In this document: positions 1-9,051 of the stretch, piece by piece
How the letters are laid out: each line of letters starts with the position of its first letter
Position numbering within the stretch: the stretch's first letter is position 1
Assembly: GCF_000698555.1 (NCBI RefSeq)
Contig: NZ_JFHE01000003.1
Coordinates: forward strand, 124,001 to 188,000
DNA: 64,000 bases
Source of the DNA: Caballeronia grimmiae
GTDB taxonomy: Bacteria; Pseudomonadota; Gammaproteobacteria; Burkholderiales; Burkholderiaceae
Direction: 5' to 3'
The notes under the pieces: model-generated
The model's input: only the letters and a program-made list of their open reading frames with translations
Databases searched by the model: none
Told to the model about the DNA's origin: nothing
Position numbers and translations under genes: made by a program

Positions 1-1
1 T

Positions 2-541
2 TACCTTTCCCTCGGCGATTTCTGGCTCTGCACGCTCGGCGCATTGCTGATCGCGCTGTCGAATTTCGTCGATCACACCGATGGCGAGCTCGCGCGCATC
101 AGTGGTCAGTCGAGTAAAATCGGGCACTTTTACGACCTCGCGTCCGACGCGTTCATCACCGTGCTGCTGTTCCTCGGCATCGGGTTTTACGTGGCGGAGC
201 ATCATCCGTCGATGGCCGCGGCGGCGCAGTGGCTCGGCGGCGTCGCCGGCGTTGCGGTCGCGATCATTTTCTTCCTGCGCATGCGCATCGAGTCGATGGT
301 CGGCAAGTCCGGCACCAAGCAGGCTTCGATGGGCGGTTTCGAAACCGAAGACGTGCTGTACCTGCTGCCGGTCGTGACGATCCTGAACGGCATGACGCCG
401 TTTCTGATCGCCGCATGCATCGGCGCGCCGCTCTTCGCGGTGTATGTCGCGGTGGACTACCGGCGCGTCGTACGGCGTGTGCAGTCGAATACGAAAGGCG
501 CAGCGGCCAAGGACGGCAACGATTTTCAGGCGGTGAGATGA
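2..541 (+). CDS. CDP-alcohol phosphatidyltransferase family protein, 5' truncated
   Basis: The reading frame is already open at the window edge, so the N-terminus is missing and 179 residues are visible. Bases 71-148 encode the complete family signature D-x2-DG-x2-AR-x8-G-x3-D-x3-D (DHTDGELAR followed by G, D and D at the expected spacing). This is the metal and CDP-alcohol binding site of enzymes that move a phospho-alcohol from a CMP carrier to a lipid or polyol. The remainder is hydrophobic with about four membrane segments. The stop overlaps the start of the next gene (ATGA). Because PEP mutase, AEP transaminase and nucleotidyltransferase genes follow, the likely donor is CMP-aminoethylphosphonate and the acceptor a diacylglycerol-like lipid. 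The donor and acceptor are inference; the family call is firm. Confidence 0.88.
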   Translation, partial: YLSLGDFWLCTLGALLIALSNFVDHTDGELARISGQSSKIGHFYDLASDAFITVLLFLGIGFYVAEHHPSMAAAAQWLGGVAGVAVAIIFFLRMRIESMVGKSGTKQASMGGFETEDVLYLLPVVTILNGMTPFLIAACIGAPLFAVYVAVDYRRVVRRVQSNTKGAAAKDGNDFQAVR

Positions 542-1350
542 GCGATACGGCAACCCCGGTCAGCAACCTGCATCACGAGCGGCATCCGGCGGACGCCGGC
601 CGTCCCACGCGGGACGAAATCGACGCCACGCTCCACGCGCGTCTCGCGGCGCTGCCCGCGCCGAAGCTCCACGCGGATTACGAGAAACAAGGCTCCTTTC
701 TTTATCTCGACGACTTCCTGCCGCGCGAATACACCGAACGCCTGATCGCCGCCGTGCACGACGTGACGCCGGCTGTGAACCGCAACTATCTGCCGGGCCA
801 CAAGGCGGGCGGCAGCGTGAGCCGTCACACGCTCGACAGGCTCGCGCCGTTCATCGCGGACCTGTACCGGTCCGAGGCGCTGATCAAGTGGCTCGAAGCC
901 ATCAGCGGCGACAAGCTGCAGCTTTCGCCCGAAGACGATCCCCACGCCTACGCGCTGTACTTCTATACGCGTCCGGGCGACCACATCGGCTGGCATTACG
1001 ACACCTCGTACTACAAGGGCCGCCGCTATACGATGCTGCTCGGCGTGATCGACGATTCCTCCTGCCGGCTCGATTACGAACTGCACACGCGCACGCCGAA
1101 CGCGACGCCGGAGCCGGGCTCGGTGCAGTATCCGCCGGGCGCGCTCGTGTTCTTCGATGGCGACAAGCTGCGCCACCGCGTGACGCCGCTTCGCGAGAAC
1201 GAAATGCGCGTGTCGCTCACGTTCGAATACGTGACGAATCCGAACATGCGGCCGTTTCAGCGCTTCATCTCGAACATGAAGGACTCGATCGCGTACTTCG
1301 GCTTCAGCCAGGTCTTTCGCCGCAAGGGCGGCAAGAACGGACAGGCATGA
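538..1350 (+). CDS. 2-oxoglutarate/Fe(II)-dependent oxygenase (probable tailoring enzyme)
   Basis: 270 residues. The start at 538 is chosen because it overlaps the previous stop by ATGA. A facial triad is visible: H153-x-D155 in GWHYDTSYY and H213 in LRHRVTP. R224 in NEMRVSLTF is the probable 2-oxoglutarate carboxylate contact. This arrangement matches the double-stranded beta-helix 2OG oxygenases. The Asp is present rather than Gly or Ala, so hydroxylation is favoured over halogenation. It sits between a CDP-alcohol transferase and a flippase-like gene in an AEP operon. It may hydroxylate AEP, its CMP ester or the final lipid; the substrate is not evident from sequence. The gene overlaps the next one by four bases. 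Confidence 0.8.
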   Translation: MSDTATPVSNLHHERHPADAGRPTRDEIDATLHARLAALPAPKLHADYEKQGSFLYLDDFLPREYTERLIAAVHDVTPAVNRNYLPGHKAGGSVSRHTLDRLAPFIADLYRSEALIKWLEAISGDKLQLSPEDDPHAYALYFYTRPGDHIGWHYDTSYYKGRRYTMLLGVIDDSSCRLDYELHTRTPNATPEPGSVQYPPGALVFFDGDKLRHRVTPLRENEMRVSLTFEYVTNPNMRPFQRFISNMKDSIAYFGFSQVFRRKGGKNGQA

Positions 1351-2363
1351 GCCGCGCGGGCACGTTCATGCTGTCGGTCGGCGTGGTGTTGTTCATCGCG
1401 CTGCTCGGCTGGCAAGGTTTCGGCTCGGTCGCATCGACGCTCGCCGCAGCGGGCTGGGGTCTCGTCGCGGTCGCGGCGTTTCACTTCGTGCCGCTCATCG
1501 TCGACAGCGCGGCCATCAGCGTGCTCTTTTCCCACAGGCAACGCGATGTCTCCCTGCGCGATGCGCTGCTCGCGCGCTGGGCCGGCGAATCGGTCAATAG
1601 CCTGATGCCCGCGGGCCAGATCGGCGGGCCGATGCTGATGGTCCGCCATCTCTCGCAGCGTGGCATGCGCGCGCGTGACGCCGCCGCCGTCATTACCGTC
1701 AGCACGACGATGCAGACCGTGGGGCAACTGATCTTCGCGCTCGTCGGCGTCGTGCTGCTCACGGATTACGCGGCGGGCGGATCGTCGGCGGTCGTATCGA
1801 TCGCGGTGCTCGCGGTCGTCGGCGTGATCGGCGCGATGATCTTCGGCTTCTATCTCGCGCAGCGGCGCGGTCTGTTCGGCCGCGCGATGCGCTTCGTCTC
1901 CGGCATCGCCGCGCGCTTCTCGAAGAAGCGCGACTGGTCGTCGCTCGTGACGCGCGCCGAAGCCGTCGATACCGCCGTCCACGAGCTGTATCGCGAGCGC
2001 GGCAAGGTCGCGGCGAGCTTCGCCCTGAGCCTCTTCGGATGGATCGTCGGGACGGGGGAAGTGTGGCTCGCGCTCAATGTGCTCGGCCATCCCGTTGGAC
2101 TGACCGAAGCGCTGCTGCTCGAAAGTCTCGGCCAGGCGATCCGCGGCGCGGCCTTCATGATTCCCGGCTCGCTCGGCGTGCAGGAGGGCGGTTATCTGCT
2201 GCTCGCTCGCCTCGTCGGCCTGCCGCCGGAAGCAGCGCTCGCGCTGTCGCTCGCCAAGCGCGCGCGGGAACTGCTGCTGGGCGTGCCGGGCATCGTCTAT
2301 CTGCATTTCGTTGAGAAAGGCTGGCAGCGCCGCCGTCTTGCGCGCGTGCCGGAAATCGACTGA
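1347..2363 (+). CDS. Lysylphosphatidylglycerol synthase TM region/flippase-like membrane protein
   Basis: 338 residues, nearly all hydrophobic, with about eight predicted membrane helices. The start at 1347 overlaps the previous stop (ATGA). The C-terminal stretch around residues 265-320, with the sequence IPGSLGVQEGGYLLLARLVG and a following ALALSLAKRARE segment, is characteristic of the YbhN/HpnL/MprF N-terminal family. Members of this family flip or handle lipids at the cytoplasmic membrane. Lying inside a phosphonate-activation operon next to a CDP-alcohol transferase, it is a good candidate for moving the phosphonolipid or an intermediate across the inner membrane. That role is inferred from context only. 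Confidence 0.75.
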   Translation: MSRAGTFMLSVGVVLFIALLGWQGFGSVASTLAAAGWGLVAVAAFHFVPLIVDSAAISVLFSHRQRDVSLRDALLARWAGESVNSLMPAGQIGGPMLMVRHLSQRGMRARDAAAVITVSTTMQTVGQLIFALVGVVLLTDYAAGGSSAVVSIAVLAVVGVIGAMIFGFYLAQRRGLFGRAMRFVSGIAARFSKKRDWSSLVTRAEAVDTAVHELYRERGKVAASFALSLFGWIVGTGEVWLALNVLGHPVGLTEALLLESLGQAIRGAAFMIPGSLGVQEGGYLLLARLVGLPPEAALALSLAKRARELLLGVPGIVYLHFVEKGWQRRRLARVPEID

Positions 2364-2388
2364 CTACCCCTGGAAGGGAAACAACACC

Positions 2389-3177
2389 ATGCGCGCAATC
2401 ATTCTTGCGGCCGGGATGGGCTCGCGTCTCGCCCAGCCCGACGGCGAGCAAAAGCCAAAGTGTCTGCTGCGCTTCAAGGACAGCACCGGCGACGGTTCGG
2501 GCGATGCATCGCTGCTCGAACGCCATCTGCATTTTCTGAAGAACGCGGGCGTCGACGAGATCGTCTTCGTGACGGGCTACAAGCACGAGCAGATCGATGC
2601 GGAACTCGCGGCCATCGACTGGAAGCCGCAGACCGAAACGATGGTCAACGGCGAATTCACGCTCGGCAGCGTGCTGTCCGTCCACACCGCGCGCGACGCG
2701 ATGACGCGCGGCGGCGACGTGCTGCTGATGGACGCCGACGTGCTCTACGACGAGCGCATCATCGACCCGCTGGTGGCGGGCGGCTCCGTGAACCGTCTGT
2801 TGATCGACCGCGACTTCGAAGTCGGCGATGAGCCGGTGAAACTGTGCGTCGAAAACGGCGTGCCGGTCGAACTGCGCAAGCAGGTGGCGGCGGGCTTGAA
2901 GTACGACACCATCGGCGAATCGGTCGGCTTCTTTCGCTTCGATGAAAAGACGGCCGCGCGTCTTGCCGATATCGTCGCGGATTACGTGCAGACCGGCCGC
3001 GCGAAGATGCCGCATGAAGAAGCGGTGCGCGACCTTCTGCTGGAGCAGCGCCATGTGTTCGATATCGCCGATGTGACCGGCGCACCGTGGATCGAAATCG
3101 ACTTTCCGAACGACGTGAAGCGCGCGGCCGATGAAGTCCTGCCGCAGCTCAACCCGCTGCGCCAGTTCGCAGGCTAA
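2389..3177 (+). CDS. Stand-alone nucleotidyltransferase (probable CTP:phospho/phosphono-alcohol cytidylyltransferase)
   Basis: 262 residues. The start ATG at 2389 follows a purine-rich ribosome site (GGAAGGGAA, 2372-2380), whereas the open frame runs further upstream without support. The N-terminus has the nucleotide-binding signature LAAGMGSRL and then KPKCLLRF, typical of the GT-A fold nucleotidyltransferases related to LicC, PntC and sugar-phosphate enzymes. LMDADVLYD supplies the metal-binding acidic pair in the middle. In this operon it probably activates an amino- or hydroxy-alkyl phosphonate, or a phospho-alcohol, with CTP. A second nucleotidyltransferase domain is fused to the PEP mutase next door, so the two may use different substrates. 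The family is certain; the substrate is not. Confidence 0.8.
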   Translation: MRAIILAAGMGSRLAQPDGEQKPKCLLRFKDSTGDGSGDASLLERHLHFLKNAGVDEIVFVTGYKHEQIDAELAAIDWKPQTETMVNGEFTLGSVLSVHTARDAMTRGGDVLLMDADVLYDERIIDPLVAGGSVNRLLIDRDFEVGDEPVKLCVENGVPVELRKQVAAGLKYDTIGESVGFFRFDEKTAARLADIVADYVQTGRAKMPHEEAVRDLLLEQRHVFDIADVTGAPWIEIDFPNDVKRAADEVLPQLNPLRQFAG

Positions 3178-3201
3178 AAAGACAAGAGGAGCAATTCGAC
3201 A

Positions 3202-4905
3202 ATGAACGCACCACGCACTATCCCCGTTGGCTATTCGCGCACGCTGCGCCTGCGCGAGATGCTCACGAGCAACCGCCTCGAGTTCCTGATGGAAGCGCAC
3301 AACGGCATCTCGGCGCGCATCGCGAAGGAAGCGGGCTTCAAGGCCATCTGGGGCTCGGGACTTTCGATTTCCGCGCAGTTCGGCGTGCGCGACAACAACG
3401 AGGCGAGCTGGACGCAGGTCGTCGACAACCTCGAATTCATGGCCGACGCGAGCGATCTCCCGATCTTGCTCGACGGCGACACCGGCTACGGCAACTTCAA
3501 CAACGTGCGGCGTCTGGTGAAGAAGCTGGAGCAGCGCGGCGTCGCGGGCGTGTGTATCGAAGACAAGCAGTTCCCGAAGACCAACAGCTTCATCAACGGC
3601 GAAGCGCAGCCGCTCGCCGATATGGACGAATTCTGCGGCAAGATCAAGGCCGGCAAGGATTCGCAGAGCGATCCCAACTTTTCGATCGTCGCGCGCGTGG
3701 AAGCGCTGATCGCGGGGTGGGGCATGGAAGAGGCGTTGAAGCGCGCGGAAGCCTACCGTCAGGCGGGGGCGGACGCGATCCTCATTCACAGCAAGCTTTC
3801 GAAGCCCGATGAAATCCTGACCTTCGCACGCGAATGGGCGGGGCGCGGTCCGCTCGTCATCGTGCCGACGAAGTACTACAGCACGCCGACCGACGTGTTC
3901 CGTCAGGCGGGCATCAGCACCGTGATCTGGGCGAACCATTTGATTCGCGGCGCGGTGTCGGCTATGCAGGCCATCGCGAAGGAAATCCACGACAGCGAGA
4001 CGCTCGTCAACGTGGAAGACCGCATCGCATCGGTGAACGAAATCTTCCGACTGCAGGACGCGGACGAATATTCCGCCGCCGAGAACATCTATCTGACGGC
4101 GGCGAACGAAAAGCGCAGCGCGGTCGTGCTGGCCGCGAGCCGCGGCGCGGGCCTCGAAGCGGTGACGGCGGATCGTCCCAAGGTGATGCTGCCGGTCGCG
4201 GGCAAGCCGCTGCTGCGCCATCTTGCGGAAGCATTCAAGAAGGAAGGCATCAACGACATCACCGTGGTGGGCGGATATCGCGCGGACGCGATCGACACGT
4301 CGGGCATCCGCCTCGTCGTCAACGAGAAGCACGAGTCCACGGGTGAACTCGCGTCGCTCGCGTGCGCGGCGAAGCACATCGCCGGCGATACGGTCATCTC
4401 CTACGGCGATCTGCTGTTCCGCAGCTACATCCTGCGCGATCTGGTCGAGTCGGAAAGCGACTTCTGCGTCGTCGTCGATTCGTCGCAGACGCCGCAGGCA
4501 GGCGCATCGGCGAGCGCAACGGACTTTGCCTATTGCTCGACCGCCGACGACCGCGCGCTGTTCGGCCACAAGGTGTGGCTCGAAAGCGTGGTCGGCGCGG
4601 GCCAGGCGTTGAATGGCGGCCGTGCGCCGCAAGGCCGCTGGATGGGTCTGATCTACGTCCGGGCGGCGGCGCGTGAGCGTTTCACCGCGACACTCGCGCA
4701 GCTTCAGCAACGCGCCGACTTCGACACGCTCGACATGGCCGCGCTCCTCAACGCGCTGATCGCGGCGGGCGAAAAGGTGGAAGTGCAGTACGTGCACGGT
4801 CACTGGCGCGGCGTCAACGATCTGGACGATTTCCGCCGCGCAGGCGATTTCGCACACGGCCAGACGCCGATCGGTTCGGAAGGAACGGAGAACGCGCGTG
4901 ATTGA
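3202..4905 (+). CDS. aepX: Phosphoenolpyruvate mutase fused to a C-terminal nucleotidyltransferase domain
   Basis: 567 residues, about twice the length of a single-domain PEP mutase. Residues 15-295 are the isocitrate lyase/PEP mutase barrel. DGDTGYGN starts at residue 91, and the diagnostic E120-D121-K122-x5-N128-S129 signature marks C-P bond formation from PEP to phosphonopyruvate. From about residue 304 a second domain of the GT-A nucleotidyltransferase fold runs to the end (VVLAAS...[14 protein letters not shown]). PEP mutase-PntC fusions are known from phosphonate pathways and activate AEP with CTP. The nucleotide loop reads [12 protein letters not shown] rather than the usual LAAGxGxRL, so its activity is less sure. 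An AAGAGGAG ribosome site lies at 3182-3189. Confidence 0.93.
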   Translation: MNAPRTIPVGYSRTLRLREMLTSNRLEFLMEAHNGISARIAKEAGFKAIWGSGLSISAQFGVRDNNEASWTQVVDNLEFMADASDLPILLDGDTGYGNFNNVRRLVKKLEQRGVAGVCIEDKQFPKTNSFINGEAQPLADMDEFCGKIKAGKDSQSDPNFSIVARVEALIAGWGMEEALKRAEAYRQAGADAILIHSKLSKPDEILTFAREWAGRGPLVIVPTKYYSTPTDVFRQAGISTVIWANHLIRGAVSAMQAIAKEIHDSETLVNVEDRIASVNEIFRLQDADEYSAAENIYLTAANEKRSAVVLAASRGAGLEAVTADRPKVMLPVAGKPLLRHLAEAFKKEGINDITVVGGYRADAIDTSGIRLVVNEKHESTGELASLACAAKHIAGDTVISYGDLLFRSYILRDLVESESDFCVVVDSSQTPQAGASASATDFAYCSTADDRALFGHKVWLESVVGAGQALNGGRAPQGRWMGLIYVRAAARERFTATLAQLQQRADFDTLDMAALLNALIAAGEKVEVQYVHGHWRGVNDLDDFRRAGDFAHGQTPIGSEGTENARD

Positions 4906-6076
4906 AGCAGCCGAGTTCGTCGAAGCGGCGCGCGCGCATGGCTTCGACTGGTATGCGGGCGTGCCGTGCTCGTTTCTCACGCCGTTCATCAATTACGTGC
5001 TGCAGGACGAATCGCTGCACTACGTGTCGGCGGCGAATGAAGGCGATGCCGTCGCGTTGATCGCGGGTGTCGCGCTGGGCGCGGCTCAGGGAGAAGGAAA
5101 GGGCGCGGTCAGGCGTCGCGGCATCGCGATGATGCAGAACTCCGGCCTCGGCAACGCGGTGAGTCCGCTGACGTCGCTCACGTGGACGTTCCGCCTGCCG
5201 CAGCTTCTGATCGTCACGTGGCGCGGCCAGCCAGGCGTCGCGGACGAGCCGCAGCACGCGCTGATGGGTCCAATCACGCCGCAGATGCTCGACACGATGG
5301 AGATTCCGTGGGAGCTGTTTCCGACGCAGAGCGATGCGATCGGTCCGGCGCTCGAGCGCGCGACCGAGTACATGGACCGCACGGGCCGTCCGTACGCGCT
5401 CGTGATGCAGAAGGGCAGCGTCGCGCCTTATAAGTTGAAGCGGACCGGCTTGTCCGGCGTGCGCGCTGCCGGCGAGCGGGCTTCGGTGGCCCGCTTCGAC
5501 GGCGAGCGCGTGTCGCGCCATGATGCACTCGAACGCGTGATCGCGAGAACGCCGAAGGAATCCACCGTCGTGCTCGCATCGACGGGCTTCTGCGGCCGCG
5601 AACTCTACGCGATCGACGACCGCGAGAACCAGCTCTATCTCGTCGGCTCGATGGGTTGCGTGACGCCGATGGCGCTCGGGCTTGCGCTGTCGCGCCCGGA
5701 CCTCACCGTGGTCGCGCTCGACGGCGACGGCGCCGCGCTGATGCGCATGGGCGCATTCGCGACGCTCGGCGCCTACGGCCCGTCGAACCTGCTGCATCTG
5801 CTGCTCGACAACGGCGCGCACGAATCGACCGGCGGACAGGCGACCGTCTCGCGCGGCGTCGATTTCGCGTCGATCGCGTCGGCGTGCGGCTACGCGATCG
5901 CGCTCGATGGCGACGACATCGGCGTGATCGATCGCCTCTTCGCCGCCGACGCACCCGAAGGCGCGCGCTTTGCCCGGCTGTCGATCGGCACCGGCACGCC
6001 CGCCGACCTGCCGCGCCCGAAGATCACGCCCGAGGACGTGCGCGCGCGCCTGCAACGACATATCGGAGAACGCTGA
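4898..6076 (+). CDS. aepY: Phosphonopyruvate decarboxylase (thiamine diphosphate dependent)
   Basis: 392 residues. It starts with GTG at 4898, overlapping the end of the PEP mutase gene by eight bases. The N-terminus ([16 protein letters not shown]) is typical of phosphonopyruvate decarboxylase. The ThDP-activating Glu lies in [13 protein letters not shown], and a GDG...N ThDP/Mg site is present in [11 protein letters not shown]...LLLDNGAH. The enzyme decarboxylates phosphonopyruvate to phosphonoacetaldehyde, the irreversible step that pulls the unfavourable PEP mutase reaction forward. The next gene starts within its stop codon (TGATG), implying translational coupling. Sulfopyruvate decarboxylase is a related family, but the neighbours argue against it. 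Confidence 0.93.
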   Translation: MIEAAEFVEAARAHGFDWYAGVPCSFLTPFINYVLQDESLHYVSAANEGDAVALIAGVALGAAQGEGKGAVRRRGIAMMQNSGLGNAVSPLTSLTWTFRLPQLLIVTWRGQPGVADEPQHALMGPITPQMLDTMEIPWELFPTQSDAIGPALERATEYMDRTGRPYALVMQKGSVAPYKLKRTGLSGVRAAGERASVARFDGERVSRHDALERVIARTPKESTVVLASTGFCGRELYAIDDRENQLYLVGSMGCVTPMALGLALSRPDLTVVALDGDGAALMRMGAFATLGAYGPSNLLHLLLDNGAHESTGGQATVSRGVDFASIASACGYAIALDGDDIGVIDRLFAADAPEGARFARLSIGTGTPADLPRPKITPEDVRARLQRHIGER

Positions 6077-7140
6077 TGCTGCTGCTCAATCCTGGCCCCG
6101 TCACGCTGACCGAGCGCGTGCGCAACAGCCTTCTGCAAACGGACCTGTGCCACCGCGAGCCCGAGTTCTTCGATCTCCAGGACGAGGCGAGAAAGCGTCT
6201 CGTCGCCGCATACGAGCTCGATCCCGCGAAGTGGACGGCCGTGCTGATGACCGGCTCCGGCACGGCCGCCGTCGAATGCATGGTGGCGGGCATCGTGCCG
6301 GAAGGCGGGCGTCTGCTCGTCGTCGAGAACGGCGTGTATGGCGACCGCATCGCGCAGATCGCGAAGCAGTACGGCATCGAGCATGAAGTCGTGAAATACG
6401 ATTGGATGCAGGCGCCCGACATCGACGCGATCGTCGCGATGATCGACGCCCGAGCGTTCACGCACGTCGCGATCATCCACCACGAAACGACGACTGGCCG
6501 CCTCAACGCCATCGATGCGCTGTCTCGCGCGTGCGCCACACGCGGGGTGGGGCTGCTCGTCGATGCCGTCAGCAGCTTCGGCGCGGAAGCGATCGACTTC
6601 GACGGCGGCGGCATCGTCGCGGTCGCGGCGACGGCGAACAAGTGCCTGCACGGCGTGCCGGGCGCGGCGTTCGTGATCGTCCGGCGCGATGCGCTGGAGA
6701 AGGCCGCGCGCCGCACTTATTACCTCGGCATCGCGCGGCTCGCGAAGCTGCAGGACCAGCGCAATACGCCGTTCACGCCGTCGGTGCATGCGTACTATGC
6801 GCTCGTCGAAGCACTGCGCGAGTTCGAGGACGAGGGCGGCTGGCGCGCGCGGCATCGGCGTTATGCGGCGCTTGCCGAGCAGGTGCGCGCAGGGCTGGCT
6901 GCGCTCGGGATCGACAGTGCGTTGCCGCCGGAGGAATCGTCGGTGGTGTTGCGTGCGTACCGGCTGCCGCAAGGCGTCACATACGAGACGCTGCACGATG
7001 TGCTCAAGGCCAAAGGCTTCGTGATCTATGCGGGGCAGGGCGGTTTGTCGAAGAGCCTGTTCCGCATCTCGACGATGGGCGCGCTCGATGCAGCCGACAT
7101 GGACCGGCTGATCGCGGCGGTCGGCGAACTTCTGCGCTGA
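6076..7140 (+). CDS. phnW: 2-aminoethylphosphonate-pyruvate transaminase type enzyme
   Basis: 354 residues, class V PLP aminotransferase. The start shares a base with the previous stop (TGATG). The N-terminus (LLLNPGPVTLTERVR) followed by DLCHREPEF is the hallmark of PhnW-type AEP transaminases. K189 in ATANKCLHGVPG is the PLP Schiff-base lysine, and DAVSSFG supplies the ring-stacking acidic residue. In degradative clusters PhnW consumes AEP. Here it follows aepX and aepY, so it should run in the direction phosphonoacetaldehyde to AEP. It is the last gene of the phosphonate operon. Its stop directly abuts the stop of the convergent gene at 7141. Confidence 0.92.
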   Translation: MLLLNPGPVTLTERVRNSLLQTDLCHREPEFFDLQDEARKRLVAAYELDPAKWTAVLMTGSGTAAVECMVAGIVPEGGRLLVVENGVYGDRIAQIAKQYGIEHEVVKYDWMQAPDIDAIVAMIDARAFTHVAIIHHETTTGRLNAIDALSRACATRGVGLLVDAVSSFGAEAIDFDGGGIVAVAATANKCLHGVPGAAFVIVRRDALEKAARRTYYLGIARLAKLQDQRNTPFTPSVHAYYALVEALREFEDEGGWRARHRRYAALAEQVRAGLAALGIDSALPPEESSVVLRAYRLPQGVTYETLHDVLKAKGFVIYAGQGGLSKSLFRISTMGALDAADMDRLIAAVGELLR

Positions 7141-7578
7141 TCAGGGCTTGCAGAAAATAGCAGTGATGAAAGGCGCGACGTGGTGCACCACCGCGTCGCT
7201 GCCCGCCTCGCGCACGCGCTGCTCCACTTCGTCGTCCCCGCCCCACACGACGGCGCCATACGCCGCATCGCCGATGGGTTCGCCCTTGCCTTGCCTGAAG
7301 AGCGGATCGTCCTTCTGATATGCCACCAGCGCGTAGACCTTGAAGCCGTAGGCGGTCATCACCGTGCCTTTCACCGGCTTGAACGCGTTGATCGAATTCG
7401 GCTCGACGCGCATCGCTTTCTTTTCGAGCAGACCTTCTTTCTGAAGCGGCGCGATGAAGTCATGCGGCGTGGACTTGCAGTCGAGCTGCGATTCGATGGC
7501 CGTCGCGTGCGCGAGCGAAGCGGACGCGGTGAACGCGAACGGCACGGCCAGGCGAGAGAGTCGAGCGGCAAGCATCAT
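7141..7578 (-). CDS. Hypothetical periplasmic protein
   Basis: 145 residues with no family I recognise. The first 27 residues form a signal peptide (MMLAARLSRLAVPFAFTASA followed by SLAHA), predicting export to the periplasm. Two cysteines, one near residue 34 and one near the C-terminus (FCKP), could form a disulfide. It is convergent with the AEP transaminase gene with no bases between the two stop codons. It is transcribed in the same direction as the purine operon, about 115 bases downstream of guaD. A function cannot be assigned. Confidence 0.6.
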   Translation of the reverse strand: MMLAARLSRLAVPFAFTASASLAHATAIESQLDCKSTPHDFIAPLQKEGLLEKKAMRVEPNSINAFKPVKGTVMTAYGFKVYALVAYQKDDPLFRQGKGEPIGDAAYGAVVWGGDDEVEQRVREAGSDAVVHHVAPFITAIFCKP

Positions 7579-7693
7579 GGCTTAAGCGACGTGAATGGCA
7601 TCAGGCACTTTAACGACAACGCAGAAAATCTGCATGAGCCGCGCGATGGAGAAATACCGTCGCGCCGTCGCGAAGCCGTTGTAAAGGCGCGCG

Positions 7694-9022
7694 TCAGGCC
7701 GCCAGTTCCAGCTTCGCCGTGTTGCGCTTGTCGCGCGAATGAACGCGTCTTCCTGCTGCATACGTTTCGAACACCGCGCGATCGTCGCCGAGGAGCGCGA
7801 ACGCAAACAGCAGTTCCTCGAGCGATTCCACCCGCGCCGTGCGCCGCGCGAGCAGCGGCGTCGCGGCCGGATCGAGCACGACGAAATCCGCTTCGCTGCC
7901 CGCCGCGAGCGTGCCGATCCTGTCGTCGAGATCGAGCACGCGCGCCGCGCCCGTCGTCGCGAGCCAGAACATGCGCGTCGCGGTCAGATGATGGCCCGTC
8001 AGGCGCGCGACCTTGTGCGCTTCGTTCATCGTTTGCAGCATCGAAAACGACGTGCCGCCGCCGACATCCGTCGCCAGTGCAACCGGCATGTTCGCCGCGC
8101 CCGCCTTCTCGAAGTCGAACAAGCCGCTGCCGAGAAAGAGGTTAGATGTCGGGCAATGCGACGCCACCGCGCCGGTTTCCGCCATGCGCTGGCGGTCCGT
8201 CTCGTCAAGATGGATGCAATGGCCGTACACCGCGCGCCGCCGCAGAAGGTTGTAATGGTCGTAGATGTCGAGATAGCTGCGATGCCCCGGAAAGAGGCTC
8301 TCGACCCACTTGATCTCGTCGGTGTTTTCGGCGACGTGGCTCTGGATGAACACGTCGTTGTGCTTCTGCGCGAGCGCGCCGCACGCTTCGAGCTGCGCCT
8401 CCGTCGATGTCGGGGCGAAGCGCGGCGTCAACGCGTAGTGCTGGCGTCCGCGTCCGTGCCAGCGCGCGATCAGTTCGGCGCTATCGTCGTAGCCGGATTG
8501 CGCCGTGTCGCGCAGAAATTCGGGGCAGTTGCGATCCATCAGCACCTTGCCCGCGACCATGCGCAGATTGCGTGACTCGCTTTCGGCGAAGAACGCATCG
8601 GCGGATTGCTTGTGCACCGTGCAGTAGACGAACGCGGTCGTCGTGCCGCAGGCGAGCAGTTCATCGAGGAAAAAGCTCGCCGTTTCCCTCGCGATCGTCG
8701 CGTTCTCGAAGCCGCGTTCGACCGGAAACGTGTACGTGTTGAGCCACGGCAACAAGCCCGATGCCGGCGACGCGATCATGTCCGTCTGCGGATAGTGAAT
8801 GTGCGAGTCGATGAAGCCCGGCACGATCAGCTTGTCGCGCATCGTGTGGACGGTCGCATCCGGCCTGAGCGTGTCGCGCAGCGACGCATACGCGCCGGCC
8901 GCGCTTACCTTGCCGTCCTCGACGATCAAAAGGCCGTCGGCCTCGTACACCGCGCCGTCGGCGGCATGCGCGGGGTCATCGCGAAAGGTCAGCAACTGGG
9001 CGCGGTAGGCGGTCTGAGTCAT
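7694..9022 (-). CDS. guaD: Guanine deaminase
   Basis: 442 residues. The start at 9022 (MTQTAYRAQLLTF) matches the usual beginning of bacterial GuaD; the open frame upstream is unsupported. Amidohydrolase zinc ligands are visible: H74 and H76 in DSHIHYPQTD, a further His in QSHVAENTDEI, another in YGHCIHLDE, and the Asp in ATDVGGGTSFSM. It converts guanine to xanthine. It is the last gene of a minus-strand purine catabolism run, feeding xanthine to the XdhAB dehydrogenase encoded upstream. Confidence 0.93.
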   Translation of the reverse strand: MTQTAYRAQLLTFRDDPAHAADGAVYEADGLLIVEDGKVSAAGAYASLRDTLRPDATVHTMRDKLIVPGFIDSHIHYPQTDMIASPASGLLPWLNTYTFPVERGFENATIARETASFFLDELLACGTTTAFVYCTVHKQSADAFFAESESRNLRMVAGKVLMDRNCPEFLRDTAQSGYDDSAELIARWHGRGRQHYALTPRFAPTSTEAQLEACGALAQKHNDVFIQSHVAENTDEIKWVESLFPGHRSYLDIYDHYNLLRRRAVYGHCIHLDETDRQRMAETGAVASHCPTSNLFLGSGLFDFEKAGAANMPVALATDVGGGTSFSMLQTMNEAHKVARLTGHHLTATRMFWLATTGAARVLDLDDRIGTLAAGSEADFVVLDPAATPLLARRTARVESLEELLFAFALLGDDRAVFETYAAGRRVHSRDKRNTAKLELAA

Positions 9023-9051
9023 GGTGCAACGTCTCCGGTTTCTAATGATGT

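Noticed and set aside
2155..4992. 945-codon minus-strand open frame opposite the phosphonate genes
   Set aside because: Arg/His-rich translation without domains, exactly antisense to well-identified genes; a GC-skew shadow of their third codon positions.
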